Positions 54,004-64,000 of a stretch of DNA of 64,000 nucleotides are shown here, piece after piece. Origin of the DNA: Flavobacteriaceae bacterium (GTDB lineage: Bacteria; Bacteroidota; Bacteroidia; Flavobacteriales; Flavobacteriaceae). The notes under the pieces are model-generated. The model was not told the origin of the DNA. It saw nothing but the letters and a program-made list of their open reading frames with translations, and did not search any database. Positions within the stretch are counted from its first letter, which is position 1. Each line of letters starts with the position of its first letter. Both the position numbers and the translations under genes were made by a program. Location: contig CP046177.1 in assembly GCA_014075215.1 (NCBI GenBank), forward strand, positions 806,001 through 870,000, given 5' to 3'.

Positions 54004-54951
54004 ATGAAGAAACTACAACTAAAAAGCACCACATTTATTACTCTGATTGACAGTTATAAAAACTGGTTAGACGTGCTTGGTTATGCTCCTTCTACGGTTT
54101 ACAATCTGCCAAATCATCTTCGTGAGTTTTTTCACTATTTAGAGTGCCACGGGCACAGCGATATTACAAAAATCACTACGCAAGTTGTTAAGGATTATTA
54201 CCAGTATTTATCACATAGAACAAACCAAAGACGTGGTGGCAGTCTGAGTAAATCATTTTTAAACAAACACCAACAAGCCTTAAAGAAATTCTTAATCTAT
54301 CTCAAAGAACATAATTCAAATGTAAAATTTGGCGTTCACCTCAAAGGCGAAAAAATTAACTATCACGATAACAAAGTCATTTTAACTCAAGATGAAATCA
54401 AAGCATTATTTGAAGCTTGTAATGTATCTCACATGAACGAACATTTTCAGCTTCGAGACAAGATGATATTAGTACTACTCTATAGTTGTGGACTAAGACG
54501 TAACGAAGCGGTTCATGTGAATTGTGAAGATATCTTATTTGAAAAACAACGTATCTACGTTAGAAAAGGCAAGAATTACAAAGAACGGTTTGTGCCAATT
54601 AATAAATACAACTTGGATATGATTGACGAGTACTTATATGATGCACGTCCAGCTTTTATAAAAAACTACCAAACGGATGCCTTACTACTTTCACAGATGG
54701 GAAGACGTATCAACGATATTAGTATTGCCAATCGATTAAAAGCAATTATTGAGGCCACTGAAAATGAAGATATCCAAAACAAGAATATCACCTTGCATAC
54801 ATTACGCCATAGCATTGCAACACATTTGATGCAGAATAAAGTACCTATGAAATCTATTAGTACTTTTTTAGGTCATGCGTCTTTAGAAAGCACACAACTG
54901 TATACGCATTTAGCCAAAGAGGTGGATGCTCAACAACCAATTATTACATGA
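54004..54951 (+). CDS. Tyrosine recombinase TyrA (copy c)
   Basis: 315 residues. N-terminal WLDVLGYAPSTVYNLPNHLR core-binding domain. Catalytic Arg in CGLRRNEAVH, His/Arg in LHTLRHSIATHLM, His in FLGHASLEST, Tyr in TQLYTHL. Complete active site. Its TGA overlaps the TyrB start (ATGA). Confidence 0.92.
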   Translation: MKKLQLKSTTFITLIDSYKNWLDVLGYAPSTVYNLPNHLREFFHYLECHGHSDITKITTQVVKDYYQYLSHRTNQRRGGSLSKSFLNKHQQALKKFLIYLKEHNSNVKFGVHLKGEKINYHDNKVILTQDEIKALFEACNVSHMNEHFQLRDKMILVLLYSCGLRRNEAVHVNCEDILFEKQRIYVRKGKNYKERFVPINKYNLDMIDEYLYDARPAFIKNYQTDALLLSQMGRRINDISIANRLKAIIEATENEDIQNKNITLHTLRHSIATHLMQNKVPMKSISTFLGHASLESTQLYTHLAKEVDAQQPIIT

Positions 54952-55844
54952 TGACATTTAAAGATTATTTACATAAAGAAGATTACGCCAAAACGACAAT
55001 AGAATCTTACTCTCGCAATCTATTAAAGTTTACCGATTGGTGTAGCTACCAAAATTATGATGCCCAAATCATAGACTATAAATCTTGTATTGAATATGTA
55101 GGACATATTCAGAAACAAAGAAAAGGGAAGTCCGTTTCTAAAAGCACCGTCAGAAGTGAAATCGGAGCATTAAAAATCTACTTCAATTATCTAGTTGAAA
55201 CTGAAATACGTTTTGAAAATCCTATTCAAAATATCCACATAAGAGGTGAGCGAAGAACGGTCAATCACAACCTTTTAGATTTTGACGAACTGGAGGATTT
55301 ATACTACTCATATCAAACTGAAAATATTGTATTCCCGAATTGTCCGTCGGTTTCAATTCGCAATAAAATTATTACAGGTTTTATGGTGTATCAAGGACTT
55401 AATGCTACAGCATTAAAAACACTTCGTTATGAACATTTAGATATGAGTAAAGGCACCATTTACATTCCTTCTACTCGTAAAACCAACAGTAGAACCTTAT
55501 CGCTACAATCCCAACAAATACTGCCCCTGTGGCGTTATCTTGAAAAGGACAGGGAAGTGTTGCAAGAAAAAATAGATTGCCACACACAGGGCTTATTTCC
55601 CGTTAAAGGCGATAGATTTTTCCTAAATGACCGTTTGTTTTTTGAACTTCGTAAACTCAACCACAAAGTTAAAAATGCAAAGCAAATAAGAGCATCAGTC
55701 ATCACTTATTGGTTAAGCCAACACAATATCCGAGAAGTGCAGTATATGGCAGGGCATCGTTATATTTCTTCTACAGAACGCTATCAACAGGATGACTTAG
55801 AAAATCTTCATGAACTTATTGAGAGTTTGCATCCTATTTCGTGA
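54948..55844 (+). CDS. Tyrosine recombinase TyrB (copy c), catalytically deviant
   Basis: 298 residues. Box I is YQGLNATALKTL with Asn152 where Arg is expected; box II is KQIRASVITYWL with Lys245 in place of His, Arg248 kept; His270 (AGHRYISS) and Tyr279 (TERY) remain. Same pattern as in copy b. Coupled to TyrA by a 4-bp overlap, suggesting equal production and a heteromeric complex. Confidence 0.88.
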   Translation: MMTFKDYLHKEDYAKTTIESYSRNLLKFTDWCSYQNYDAQIIDYKSCIEYVGHIQKQRKGKSVSKSTVRSEIGALKIYFNYLVETEIRFENPIQNIHIRGERRTVNHNLLDFDELEDLYYSYQTENIVFPNCPSVSIRNKIITGFMVYQGLNATALKTLRYEHLDMSKGTIYIPSTRKTNSRTLSLQSQQILPLWRYLEKDREVLQEKIDCHTQGLFPVKGDRFFLNDRLFFELRKLNHKVKNAKQIRASVITYWLSQHNIREVQYMAGHRYISSTERYQQDDLENLHELIESLHPIS

Positions 55845-55943
55845 GAGAAACCGTAATCTTTAATCTGAATAATTATTACTTTTGATGTTTTAAGTTATAC
55901 TTATAGTCAAGTATAATTTTATTCACTTACAAGATTTTAGATT

Positions 55944-58623
55944 ATGATTGATTTTAGTAATACAGAAAACGGAAGCCAATTTGTTAGGGCTGACCTTCAT
56001 ATACATTCATTTGGTTTTGAGAATGGTTCTTTTGATGTATCAGATAGTACAATGACACCTCAAAACATAGTGGATACAGCTTTAAACAAAGGTTTGAAGA
56101 TGATTAGTATTACCGGACCATAATGAAATTGGAAATTCAAAAATAGCTATTGATTATGCAAAAGGAAAAGATATTTTAGTAATACCAGGTATTGAAGTAA
56201 GTACTACTCAAGGGCATTTATTAGTTTACTTTGATTCCTTTGAAAATTTATCAAATTTTAAAGGAAAACTACACATTGCTTCAAATAAAGAAACATGTAG
56301 TGAGGGGATTATTAATTGTTTAGATCTAGCAAGAGAATTTAACGGGATTGGCGTGCTTGCTCATATTGAATTAAGCTCTGGTTTTGAAAGAACAATTGGA
56401 AGATTTGGACCTCAAATGGAGAATATTTTTAAACACCCAAATCTTTATGCCTTAGAAATTACATCTAAGGATAGTGTTGATTTTTATACGGATAATGACC
56501 AAGAAAGTGATAGAAAAAACCTTATAAAAATTCATCGCAAAGAATTGGACTTACAAGATGATTATGACCTTGCTAAATTAATGTCTTCTGATTCACATAA
56601 ACTAGATAAACTTGGTCTTAATGCAGAAGGTAACGGAAGACTTACTAGAATTAAAATGGATGAACTCACATTCCATGCATTTAAAATAGCACTGACAACC
56701 CCTATGGCACGTATTCGTCTTGAAGATTTTATTCCAGAGCAGATACCGCATTTTGCTGGAATGCATTTTGAAGGAGGATTATTAAAAGAGCAGACCGTAC
56801 ATTTTAGTAATAACCTTACTTGTATTATCGGAGGTCGTGGAACTGGAAAATCTACAATGTTAGAATCTATTTGTGAAACTTCAGGCAACGGTAGAGGTGC
56901 TAAGGTTGTAGATAGTGAGGTTTGGTCAGATAAAATTAGTCTTGTTTTTGAAGATGAAACTGGTAAAAAAACATTATTCGTTAGAGAGAAAAATGGAGAA
57001 GTCATTAATATGACGGATGCTGATGAGGATGCGATGATTAGAGTGCCTATTGAAATTTATGGGCAAGGAGAAACAGCAGAAACTTTACAACACAGTGATA
57101 GTAACCCCAATGTTTTATTAGAATTTCTTGATTCTTTTATTGATATAGCATCCTTAAAAACAGAAGATGAAGATTTACGAAATAAACTTATTGAAAATAA
57201 AAGTGATATTGATAAGTTAAGACTCGAAGTTAAAAATATAAAGGAAACTCAAAAGTTAAAAAAAGATAGAGAAGGCAAAATAAAAAGACTTCAAAAAGAA
57301 AAAGTTGGAGATTTGGTAAAGCACCATTCTGCTCTTTTACAAGAACGAGCATTAAGAAACGATTTGATTAAAGACTTAAAAGACCTTATTGAAAAGTATC
57401 AAAACATTTTTAGTGATAAATCTGTTTTTGAAATGGTGGAAGAACTAGATGGTAAAGATATTATAGTTGGCAAGGATAATTTTGAAGAAGTTAAAAAAAT
57501 TGTTGCTGAATTTTCTAACGTAGTCAACACTACTTCTGAAAAATTAAATATTGAACTCACTGCTAAAGTAAAAAGATTAAGAAGCCAGCTTATCAATTGG
57601 AAATCCAAAGAAGCTGATATTCAAAAAGAAATTGACAAGAAAAAAGAGGAGCTAAAAAAACAGGGAATTCCTTTTGATATTGGACAAATAAATCAAATAT
57701 CTAAAGACCTTCTATATTATCAAAAAAGGCTAAAAAAGCTTTTGAATGATAAGAAAATGCTTGATGAAAAAATAAAAGAACGAAAGGAATTATTAAAAGA
57801 GCGCAAAGAAACTAAAGATAAAATATTCTATTCTAGAGGAGCATTAGCAAGCGAATTAAATAAGAATCTCAAAAATACAATTGAAGGGTTCTATATTACA
57901 ATTAAATATAAGCAAGGGACATACTCTAAGCAATTTGAAGAACATTTAAAAGTAGTACTTGATTATAGAACAAGCGGAGTGAAAAAAGCTCATCTTATTT
58001 CAAGAAATACAAATCCCATTGACTTTTCAAAAGGATTATTAAAAAAAGATTTAGAATTTTTAAAGCAAATAAATGATGACGGAGTGCAAGTATTTAATGA
58101 TTCTGAAATCAATCGTATTCTTTCAAAATATACAGATACTAATCAAAGAGAGGATTTAGAATCATTAGAATTTGAAGATTTACCATCCATATTGGTTACA
58201 AAAGATTATAAAGATGAAACAACAGGACAAACTAAGCATATAACCAAACCGTTAGCGAATCTTTCTCTTGGGCAACAACAATCTATTCTACTCGCTATTT
58301 TACTTCACTCAAAAAGTAAAAATCCATTATTAATAGATCAACCAGAAGATAATCTTGATAGTGAATTTATCTATAAGACTATTGTTTCTAATTTACGAAA
58401 AATAAAAGAGCAACGACAAGTTATTATTGTTACTCATAACCCAAACATTGCTGTCTTGGGAGATGCAGAGTTAATAATTCCTTTAAAAAGTAGTAGTACT
58501 AGGTCTGTTATATATGATAGAGGTTCAGTTGACAATGAAAAATCAAGAAAAATTAGCTGTGCTATTTTGGAAGGTGGAGAAAGAGCTTTTAGAAGAAGAA
58601 AGGAAATATACGGTATTAACTAA
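55944..58623 (+). pseudogene. PHP-domain SMC-like ATPase (TrlF-like), frameshifted
   Basis: About 892 codons when joined. The N-terminal PHP phosphoesterase has RADLHIHSFG, ISIT(D)HNEIG, PGIEVSTTQGH and SSDSHKLDK. ATPase: Walker A IIGGRGTGKSTMLE, a central coiled coil, ABC-type signature LANLSLGQQQSILLA, Walker B PLLIDQPEDNLDS and IIVTHNPNIAVLGD. The frame breaks at 56116-56117, where an extra G turns TDHNE into TGP-stop. PHP-ATPase fusions are found in phage-defence contexts; the substrate is unknown. If the G is an artefact, the gene is intact. Confidence 0.8.
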
Positions 58624-58698
58624 ACAGATGGTTTAATTTGTTTAGCATAATTATATTCAAAATTAGTTATCTTTGTTTGAGTATAATAGACAATTACT

Positions 58699-58938
58699 AT
58701 GGATATTCAATTAGAAAAATATAAGTTAATGGAGTGGTTGATGAGTTTAAAAGACGAATCCGTTATTTCTAAACTCAAGACTATTAAAAGTAGTATTTCC
58801 AAATCTTCTGACTGGGCGGATGATATTTCTGAAACAGAAAAGTTATTAATCAATTCTGGGTTAAAAGATATTGAACAAGGTAATACATTTACCCATGAGC
58901 AAGTAATGAAAGAAATTAACGAAGCTTACGGATTGTAG
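58699..58938 (+). CDS. Antitoxin of a type II toxin-antitoxin pair
   Basis: 79 residues: MDIQLEKYKLMEWLMSLKDE, helical, ending FTHEQVMKEINEAYGL. This form is typical of antitoxins paired with ParE/RelE-like toxins in Bacteroidota. The toxin gene follows after 3 bp. It lies 75 bp after the PHP-ATPase. Confidence 0.75.
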   Translation: MDIQLEKYKLMEWLMSLKDESVISKLKTIKSSISKSSDWADDISETEKLLINSGLKDIEQGNTFTHEQVMKEINEAYGL

Positions 58939-58941
58939 TAA

Positions 58942-59247
58942 ATGGAAATCATTTGGACAAGATTAGCCAATATTACTTATAAGGAAGTTTTTGAAAATCT
59001 CGAATGGAGATGGACAAAAAAGCAAATGATAGACTTTAGGGACTTAACCAATGAGTTACTAGAAAAGGTAAAAAGTGGTCAAGTTGTGCATCCATTTGCA
59101 AATGAAAAATTAGGTATTCGAAAAGGAAAAGTTCATAAAAACGTTTCTTTATTTTATAAAGAGGATAAAGAAAATAACAAGATTTATTTGATTACTTTTT
59201 TTAATAATCGAATGAATCCTGAAGCATTAAGAAAATTATTAAAGTAA
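58942..59247 (+). CDS. RelE/ParE-family toxin
   Basis: 101 residues; MEIIWTRLANITYKEVFENL, HPFANEKLGIRKGKVHKNVS and KIYLITFFNNRMNPEALRKL follow the ParE/RelE fold pattern (basic helix, then strands). Likely an mRNA interferase or gyrase poison neutralised by the preceding antitoxin. Confidence 0.8.
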   Translation: MEIIWTRLANITYKEVFENLEWRWTKKQMIDFRDLTNELLEKVKSGQVVHPFANEKLGIRKGKVHKNVSLFYKEDKENNKIYLITFFNNRMNPEALRKLLK

Positions 59248-59277
59248 AAAGTGATATGAGGATATCGCTTTTTTGCT
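59246..59277 (+). terminator. Terminator after toxin gene
   Basis: AAAAAGTGATAT-GAGG-ATATCGCTTTTTT stem (one G-U pair) immediately after the toxin stop. Confidence 0.75.
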
Positions 59278-59313
59278 TAGGAAGTACAATCAAATTTATA
59301 TTTTGAAACTAAC

Positions 59314-59464
59314 TTGGGATGTCTAAAATTACATATTGAATCTGTACCAAATTTAAGGTTGGCATACTCAAAAAAAGAGATAAAGCCCTCAAAAAAGGTG
59401 GGGTGGTACTATCCTTTTGGACTTCTCCAAAAAGGATACAACAATGTAGATGTAGTAAGCTCCC
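59314..59464 (+). pseudogene. Orphan Rhs stub, truncated by insertion sequence
   Basis: Begins GCLKLHIESVPNLRLAYSKK (TTG start) and reaches YYPFGLLQKGYNNVDVVSS, the same framework as Rhs B and C, then runs into the IS end GGCACACAC at 59465. The core and toxin parts are missing. Confidence 0.75.
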
Positions 59465-59674
59465 GGCACACACTATTAAAACCACGACAAAAAGGTTCCA
59501 ACATTGGAACTTTCCAATAATGACAAGGGTTTTAAGGAAATGACATAAGTTGAAAATTTATAAAGACATAGGAATATTTAATAGTGGATATTTCTATGTT
59601 CTTTCATGACTATAAAGTGAATTTTATATAATCGTAACCAGAGTTATCTAGGAAATGAGTTTATTTGAAGTATT

Positions 59675-60276
59675 TTAAGAATTACACCCTATAGGAATTA
59701 CACAAGCATTAAATTCTTGATTGGTTCGTACTCTATTTTTTCTAGCATCCTGTATTTTTTCTCTGAAGAAATGTTTGTTGGGAATTTTGCCAAGGATGAC
59801 TTCCATAGGAGCTAATCCATATAATTCTGTGGGAAATCTATGGTAATTATAATATTCAACAAAACGTTCTAAATCTTTAAGATGTGATTTTTCATTAAGA
59901 GAATATTTTCCATGTAGAAATTCAGTTTTATAAATACTGTGTGTACTCTCAGACATAGAATTCGAAAAAGGAAAGTCTTTGGTTTGTGCTGTTATTTTGG
60001 TAACTACTGGAGGTGCTTTTATGCTATCTATCCACGTTAAGAATTCTCCTTTATTCTCACTTCCACCATCAGATAAAATATTAATGGGTTTTACAGCATT
60101 GTATAAACCGTACTTTTCAAAAGTCTCTTGAAAAAGTTTTTTAATAAACTCGCTTCCAGCTTTTCCATTAGTAGATGCTTTGTGTAATATCGCTTTAGAA
60201 AAATTGTCTTTTACAAAAGCTACTTTTTGTATTCCGTCTTCTACTGTATTCACGTTAGTAATATCCACATGTAACC
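59675..60276 (-). pseudogene. DDE transposase 3' fragment (minus arm)
   Basis: Reads LHVDITNVNTVEDGIQKVAF through GGSENKGEF and TEFLHGKYSLNEKSHL to the stop. Residues before LHVDIT in the open frame (MCTLRHRIRKRK...) come from the other arm, so it is a fusion product, not a gene start. Confidence 0.75.
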
Positions 60277-60592
60277 AGCACAAACCAAAGACTTTCCTTT
60301 TTCGAATTCTATGTCTGAGAGTACACACAGTATTTATAAAACTGAATTTCTACATGGAAAATATTCTCTTAATGAAAAATCACATCTTAAAGATTTAGAA
60401 CGTTTTGTTGAATATTATAATTACCATAGATTTCCCACAGAATTATATGGATTAGCTCCTATGGAAGTCATCCTTGGCAAAATTCCCAACAAACATTTCT
60501 TCAGAGAAAAAATACAGGATGCTAGAAAAAATAGAGTACGAACCAATCAAGAATTTAATGCTTGTGTAATTCCTATAGGGTGTAATTCTTAA
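60277..60592 (+). pseudogene. DDE transposase 3' fragment (plus arm)
   Basis: Only the last third remains (SNSMSESTHSIYKTEF to VIPIGCNS), identical to the corresponding part of 4679-5495. The open frame from 60311 has a chance ATG and lacks the first two catalytic Asp residues. Confidence 0.75.
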
Positions 60593-60801
60593 AATACTTC
60601 AAATAAACTCATTTCCTAGATAACTCTGGTTACGATTATATAAAATTCACTTTATAGTCATGAAAGAACATAGAAATATCCACTATTAAATATTCCTATG
60701 TCTTTATAAATTTTCAACTTATGTCATTTCCTTAAAACCCTTGTCATTATTGGAAAGTTCCAATGTTGGAACCTTTTTGTCGTGGTTTTAATAGTGTGTG
60801 C

Positions 60802-61353
60802 CTAGTAACGTTTCCAGTCTTGTTTTTGATAGTTGTGGAACAGTAATATTTGATTGGGTTTTAGGCTTAATTTTCTTCCTCTATTCTTGGTGTTTCCCTT
60901 AATATTTACTGTTCCATTTTCAAGGTTTATATCGCTTGTTTTTAGTTGTGAGATTTCCAGAACGGTCAGAGCTTGGTAGATTAAAAGGCTGATTATTATC
61001 TTATATCTTTGCTGATGTTCCCCATTTTTACTTTGCCAGTTGTCGTACAGCTCTTGTAGTATTTCTTTTGGGTAAAGGCTTTCTACTTGGATTTGTCTAT
61101 TGATTTGGTCTTTTCGCTTTCCGGTGGCGACTAAATACCGGTAATATATTTTGATGGCAAACAGGTTGTTACGAAGTGATTTGGGATGTAAATTTTGTTC
61201 TCTTAATAATCCGATGTAATCCAAAACGTCCGTGTAACTTGCTTTTTCTGCTCGTTCTCCAACCGCCAATAAATACCGATTGATGATATTTTTATAACTG
61301 TTTACAGATGTTTGGCTGTATTCGTTTTGTAGATATTCCTCTAACTTCATCAC
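60802..61353 (-). pseudogene. Tyrosine recombinase TyrB (copy d), 3'-truncated
   Basis: 183 codons from the GTG at 61353 (MKLEEYLQNEYSQTSVNSYK). Box I position reads IYQALTVLEISQL: again no Arg, here Thr. The frame is cut at the IS border before box II and the Tyr. Coupled by 4 bp to TyrA, as in copy c. Confidence 0.75.
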
Positions 61354-62284
61354 ATTAAATTGTCTAACTGTTTTCTGCTGATATGGGTATAAATTTGGGT
61401 GGTTTCTAATTGGCTGTGTCCTAAAAATAATCTCACTTGCTCTACTGGTATTCCTTGTTCTAAAAGATGTGTTGCGATTGAGTGCCTTAAATTGTGTATG
61501 GTTATTTCCTTATCTTTTATCTCTTGGTTTTCGGTTCTTTCTACCAATATTTTTAAATGCTTGTTGTACGTTCCTTTCTGCATTCTTCCACCTCTTGAGT
61601 GCAACATAAAAGCACTTTCCTTTGGATTGTAATCTCGTCCTTTGGTTAGGCTTTCCCTTTCATTGTAATAGTAATCCGCCAAGTCTTTAACTACTCCGTT
61701 TGATAGTGGTACAACTCTTCTTTTATTGCCTTTTCCTTTTGGGATGATGATTATTTTTTCTCGTAGTCTGATGTCCTCAATATTGCAGTTTACAAGCTCT
61801 CCAACTCGCAGACCACATCCGTATGCTAAACTTAAAATTGCTCGTTCCTGGGCGGTTTCTGATGCTTTGTAAAGTTGTTTGATTTCTTCCTGGTCTAATA
61901 CGGTTCTTTCTTCTCTTGCTTTTGGGTATGGGAACTGCAAGGATTGGTTTTTACTTTGCCCTCATTCTGCAACATTATAAAAAGGTCTCGGATAATTCGC
62001 ATATGGCTATGCGTTGTTTTTTGGCTTAATATTCCGCCTGTTGTCTTGTTGGGTCTTTCGCTGATGTACTGATAGTAATTTGTAATTTCTAAAGCTGTGA
62101 TTTTGGTAATATTCAATAATCCTTTTTGCTCTAACCAGTTTAAGAACTCACATAAATAATTGTATCTTGATTTGCATCCTTTGGCATTGTAGCCCAATCT
62201 TAAAAGGTATCTGTAAAAGCTTTCTGCCAGTTTTTGGTAATCTTCGTTTATGACTATGATGTTTTTCGGTCTGCCCATACACAC
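61350..62284 (-). pseudogene. Tyrosine recombinase TyrA (copy d), frameshifted
   Basis: The N-terminal frame (62284 to about 61940) has YRYLLRLGYNAKGCKSRYNY and the C-terminal frame has GCGLRVGELVN, IHNLRHSIATHLL, LGHSQLETTQIYTH: a full active site. One T missing in complement 61939-61940 (CCTTGCAG for CCTTTGCAG) shifts the frame after KVKTNP. Decay or a sequencing error. Confidence 0.8.
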
Positions 62285-62293
62285 TTACTTTTT

Positions 62294-62380
62294 GGAACAA
62301 GGAACAATCCACCTAAAACACACCTTTACTTATTGATTAATAGTTATTTGTATTGTTCCATTATTGTTTCCTATTGTTCC
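62294..62380. repeat. Iteron-like cluster GGAACAAT/ATTGTTCC (copy d)
   Basis: GGAACAA (62294-62300) and GGAACAAT (62301-62308) face ATTGTTCC (62352-62359), ATTGTTTCC (62363-62371) and ATTGTTCC (62373-62380). Same place as the clusters in the other modules, with a different word. Confidence 0.6.
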
Positions 62381-62388
62381 CTTTTCCT

Positions 62389-64000
62389 TTATAGTTCATT
62401 TATTTGGTTGGTTAAATCATCCTTTATATTGGCTCTGATTTTTGCGTAATTATCCCAATAATCTACTTTGTAACTTACTCTCCTTAAATTATTTGAGTAT
62501 TTACTCGTGATATATTCCATTGCTCTTAACCGTCCAATATTTCTACTGCATTGGGCTTTACTGATGTTTAGCTCCTGCCGTATTTCTCTTTGGGTAAAGT
62601 CTTGGTTTTGTTCTTTTAAATAGCTTTTTAATCGCTCAAAAAATTGCCTTAAACTTCCGTCCAGCTCGTCCACTTTTAAAACGATACTTTCAAAAAGGAT
62701 ATCACAAGCCGTTTGTAAATCTGCTTTTTCCGTTATTAACCTGCCTTGTTTGTCTCGCTTTCTTTGGTACTGGTTGAGTAATGTTATTTGCCGTACAAAA
62801 CTTTGGTAGAGTTCGTTTAATCGTCTTATTTTATGTGCCGTTTCGGGTAGTTTTATTTTGGTGGCATACGGATTGACTACATCATACGGCTGTAATAATC
62901 GGATGCAATTTTGGGTAAATGCAACTATCTTTTTAGCTTCTTCTTTATCTATAATTCCCGATGCTTTTTGGTTTTGGTACTGGATTACTTTTAAGGTCTG
63001 TTCTCGGCTTTCATCTACTGCGATTAAAAAACTCCTGCTGATATTATCCTCATAGGTTTCGCCTTTGGTGGTACACGATAGCTAAGCTATTGGACCTCTT
63101 ACAATACGTTCGCCTCCTGTAATGCTTCCGTTTTTATCTTTTAAACTGGTGGATGTCCTTAGTATTTCATTGCTCTGTAATTCCCTTACTGCCAGTTGTG
63201 CATCTTCTTTTAAGCCGTCTAAATCTTCAAAACATACGAGCTTGTTTACAAAAAAATATTCGTCTTGATTGTAAAAACTGTTGTCCGTTACTCTGGTGTA
63301 TTTCTTTACATCTTCCGTTGGCATTAAATCGCTGATGATTTTGAGTAGTCGTGTCTTTCCACTTCCCGAACTGCCTTGTATTAAAGCGTGTAAGGTGTCA
63401 GGCATTTTGTAACTTGATACAATCACGAACAATAATATTCGGTTGTTTTCTTCTCCAACGATACCGCATTTCCCGATGAGCTTATTGAACTTTTGGATTA
63501 GGTTTTCAGATTTTAGGAACTCGATACATTTTGTTGCCGAAGCTGTGGGAACTTCTATTTTATTACTGCTATGGCTTTGCTTTTGGTGGATTTTCTTTTC
63601 TCGGTAAAACTCCAGTAATTCGGTAAGCTGTGATAAATCCTTTTCGATTAAGTCCTTTCTAAGCCCTAATTTTTCAGCTACTGTTTTGCAGGTTTTTTCC
63701 ACTTGATTAAACTCGTACAAGTCTAGTTTTAAAGTTATTCGGTTCATTTCATTTCGATTTGTAGGGTTATCTTTAAGCTGTCCATTTGATTGATGTTAAA
63801 GCCTTTTATTTGGTACTTGGCTTCATTGCCTTGGTATTTCAAGTTGTAAGGGTTGTTGGTATCAAGCCCTGTTTGCTTTGGCTGTTTTCCTTGGCTTTCT
63901 TGAACCAGTCTTTTTACTGCTTGGTTTTGTTCTTCTTCAGTAGGGATAAATAATTTAGGTGTAGGATATTGCTCTTTTTTCTTTTCAATTGATTTTTCAT
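62389..64000 (-). pseudogene. Primase-type P-loop ATPase (copy d), in-frame stop, cut by window edge
   Basis: One open frame from the window edge through DTNNPYNLKYQG, Walker A QGSSGSGKTRLLK and LVCFEDLDGL to RIVRGPIA, then TAG at 63082-63084. The same frame then continues through LSCTTKGETYEDNISRSF and a DELDGSLRQFFERLKSY segment to a wHTH (FTQREIRQELNISKAQCSRN) and the stop at 62389. The TAG lies in the imperfect palindrome ATAGCTTAGCTAT. The upstream primase part is beyond the window. Confidence 0.8.

Larger units (their letters stand above)
59465..60802. mobile_element. Head-to-head fused fragments of the DDE insertion sequence
   Basis: Two 3'-parts of the same IS as at 4679-5705: 59465-60276 on the minus strand and 60277-60802 on the plus strand. 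Each outer border is the IS right end (GTGTGTGCC reading outwards). The junction lies between CATGTAACC and AGCACAAACC. No left end or complete transposase remains. It cuts an Rhs stub on one side and TyrB copy d on the other. Confidence 0.8.

Noticed and set aside
60311..60592. Independent 93-residue protein
   Set aside because: It is the identical C-terminal piece of the DDE transposase beginning at a chance ATG inside a rearranged IS copy.
1..64000. tRNA, rRNA or riboswitch genes
   Set aside because: None recognised by reading; a covariance-model search would be needed to exclude small ones.

Overview
The window is AT-rich, packed with mobile DNA, and looks like a Bacteroidota genome, most probably Flavobacteriaceae. 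Reasons: short orphan Rhs proteins that begin GCLKL and carry an FGLxHKGYNN motif, lipoproteins with a Cys soon after a short hydrophobic signal, -7 boxes of the TAnnTTTG type, A-rich rather than Shine-Dalgarno leaders, and conjugation genes (DUF2958, MobC-like, TraG-like) typical of that phylum. No rRNA, tRNA or housekeeping gene was seen, so this is accessory DNA throughout.

Layout. (1) 1-3.3 kb: remnant of a recombination module (tyrosine recombinase, frameshifted P-loop ATPase, XRE regulator), then a RAYT (REP-associated) transposase. (2) 3.3-5.7 kb: an IS110 element inserted against a truncated DDE insertion sequence. (3) 5.7-29.2 kb: four Rhs toxin tips (A-D), each followed directly by an immunity gene. 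They are arranged around two pairs of long inverted repeats (R1, about 1.25 kb; R2, about 1.48 kb), a second IS110 copy, a frameshifted primase-ATPase and an intact XRE/ATPase/TyrA/TyrB module. (4) 29.2-50 kb: an integrative/mobilisable element with Dam methylase, RadC, two VirD4/HerA-like ATPases, an integrase, a winged-helix replication-type protein, MobC and relaxase. Its cargo is a NACHT ATPase gene broken by two insertion sequences. (5) 50-59.5 kb: small lipoproteins and regulators, another intact module copy, a PHP-domain SMC-like ATPase with a frameshift, a toxin-antitoxin pair and an Rhs stub. (6) 59.5-64 kb: a head-to-head duplicated IS fragment and a decayed module copy that runs off the window.

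The most interesting signal is the module seen five times: a divergent XRE repressor, a (CHC2/Toprim-)P-loop-wHTH protein, a cluster of short inverted iterons directly after that gene, and two translationally coupled tyrosine recombinases. The second recombinase has consistently lost its box-I Arg and box-II His. Two of the module copies are joined to Rhs toxin tips through the same R1 repeat, with the junction at the same base, which points to a cassette-type exchange of toxin/immunity tips.

Several genes are broken by single-base homopolymer indels (near 626, 12332, 49563, 61939) or a single extra G (56116). Either the region is decaying or the assembly has residual indel errors; gene-intactness claims here should be read with that in mind.
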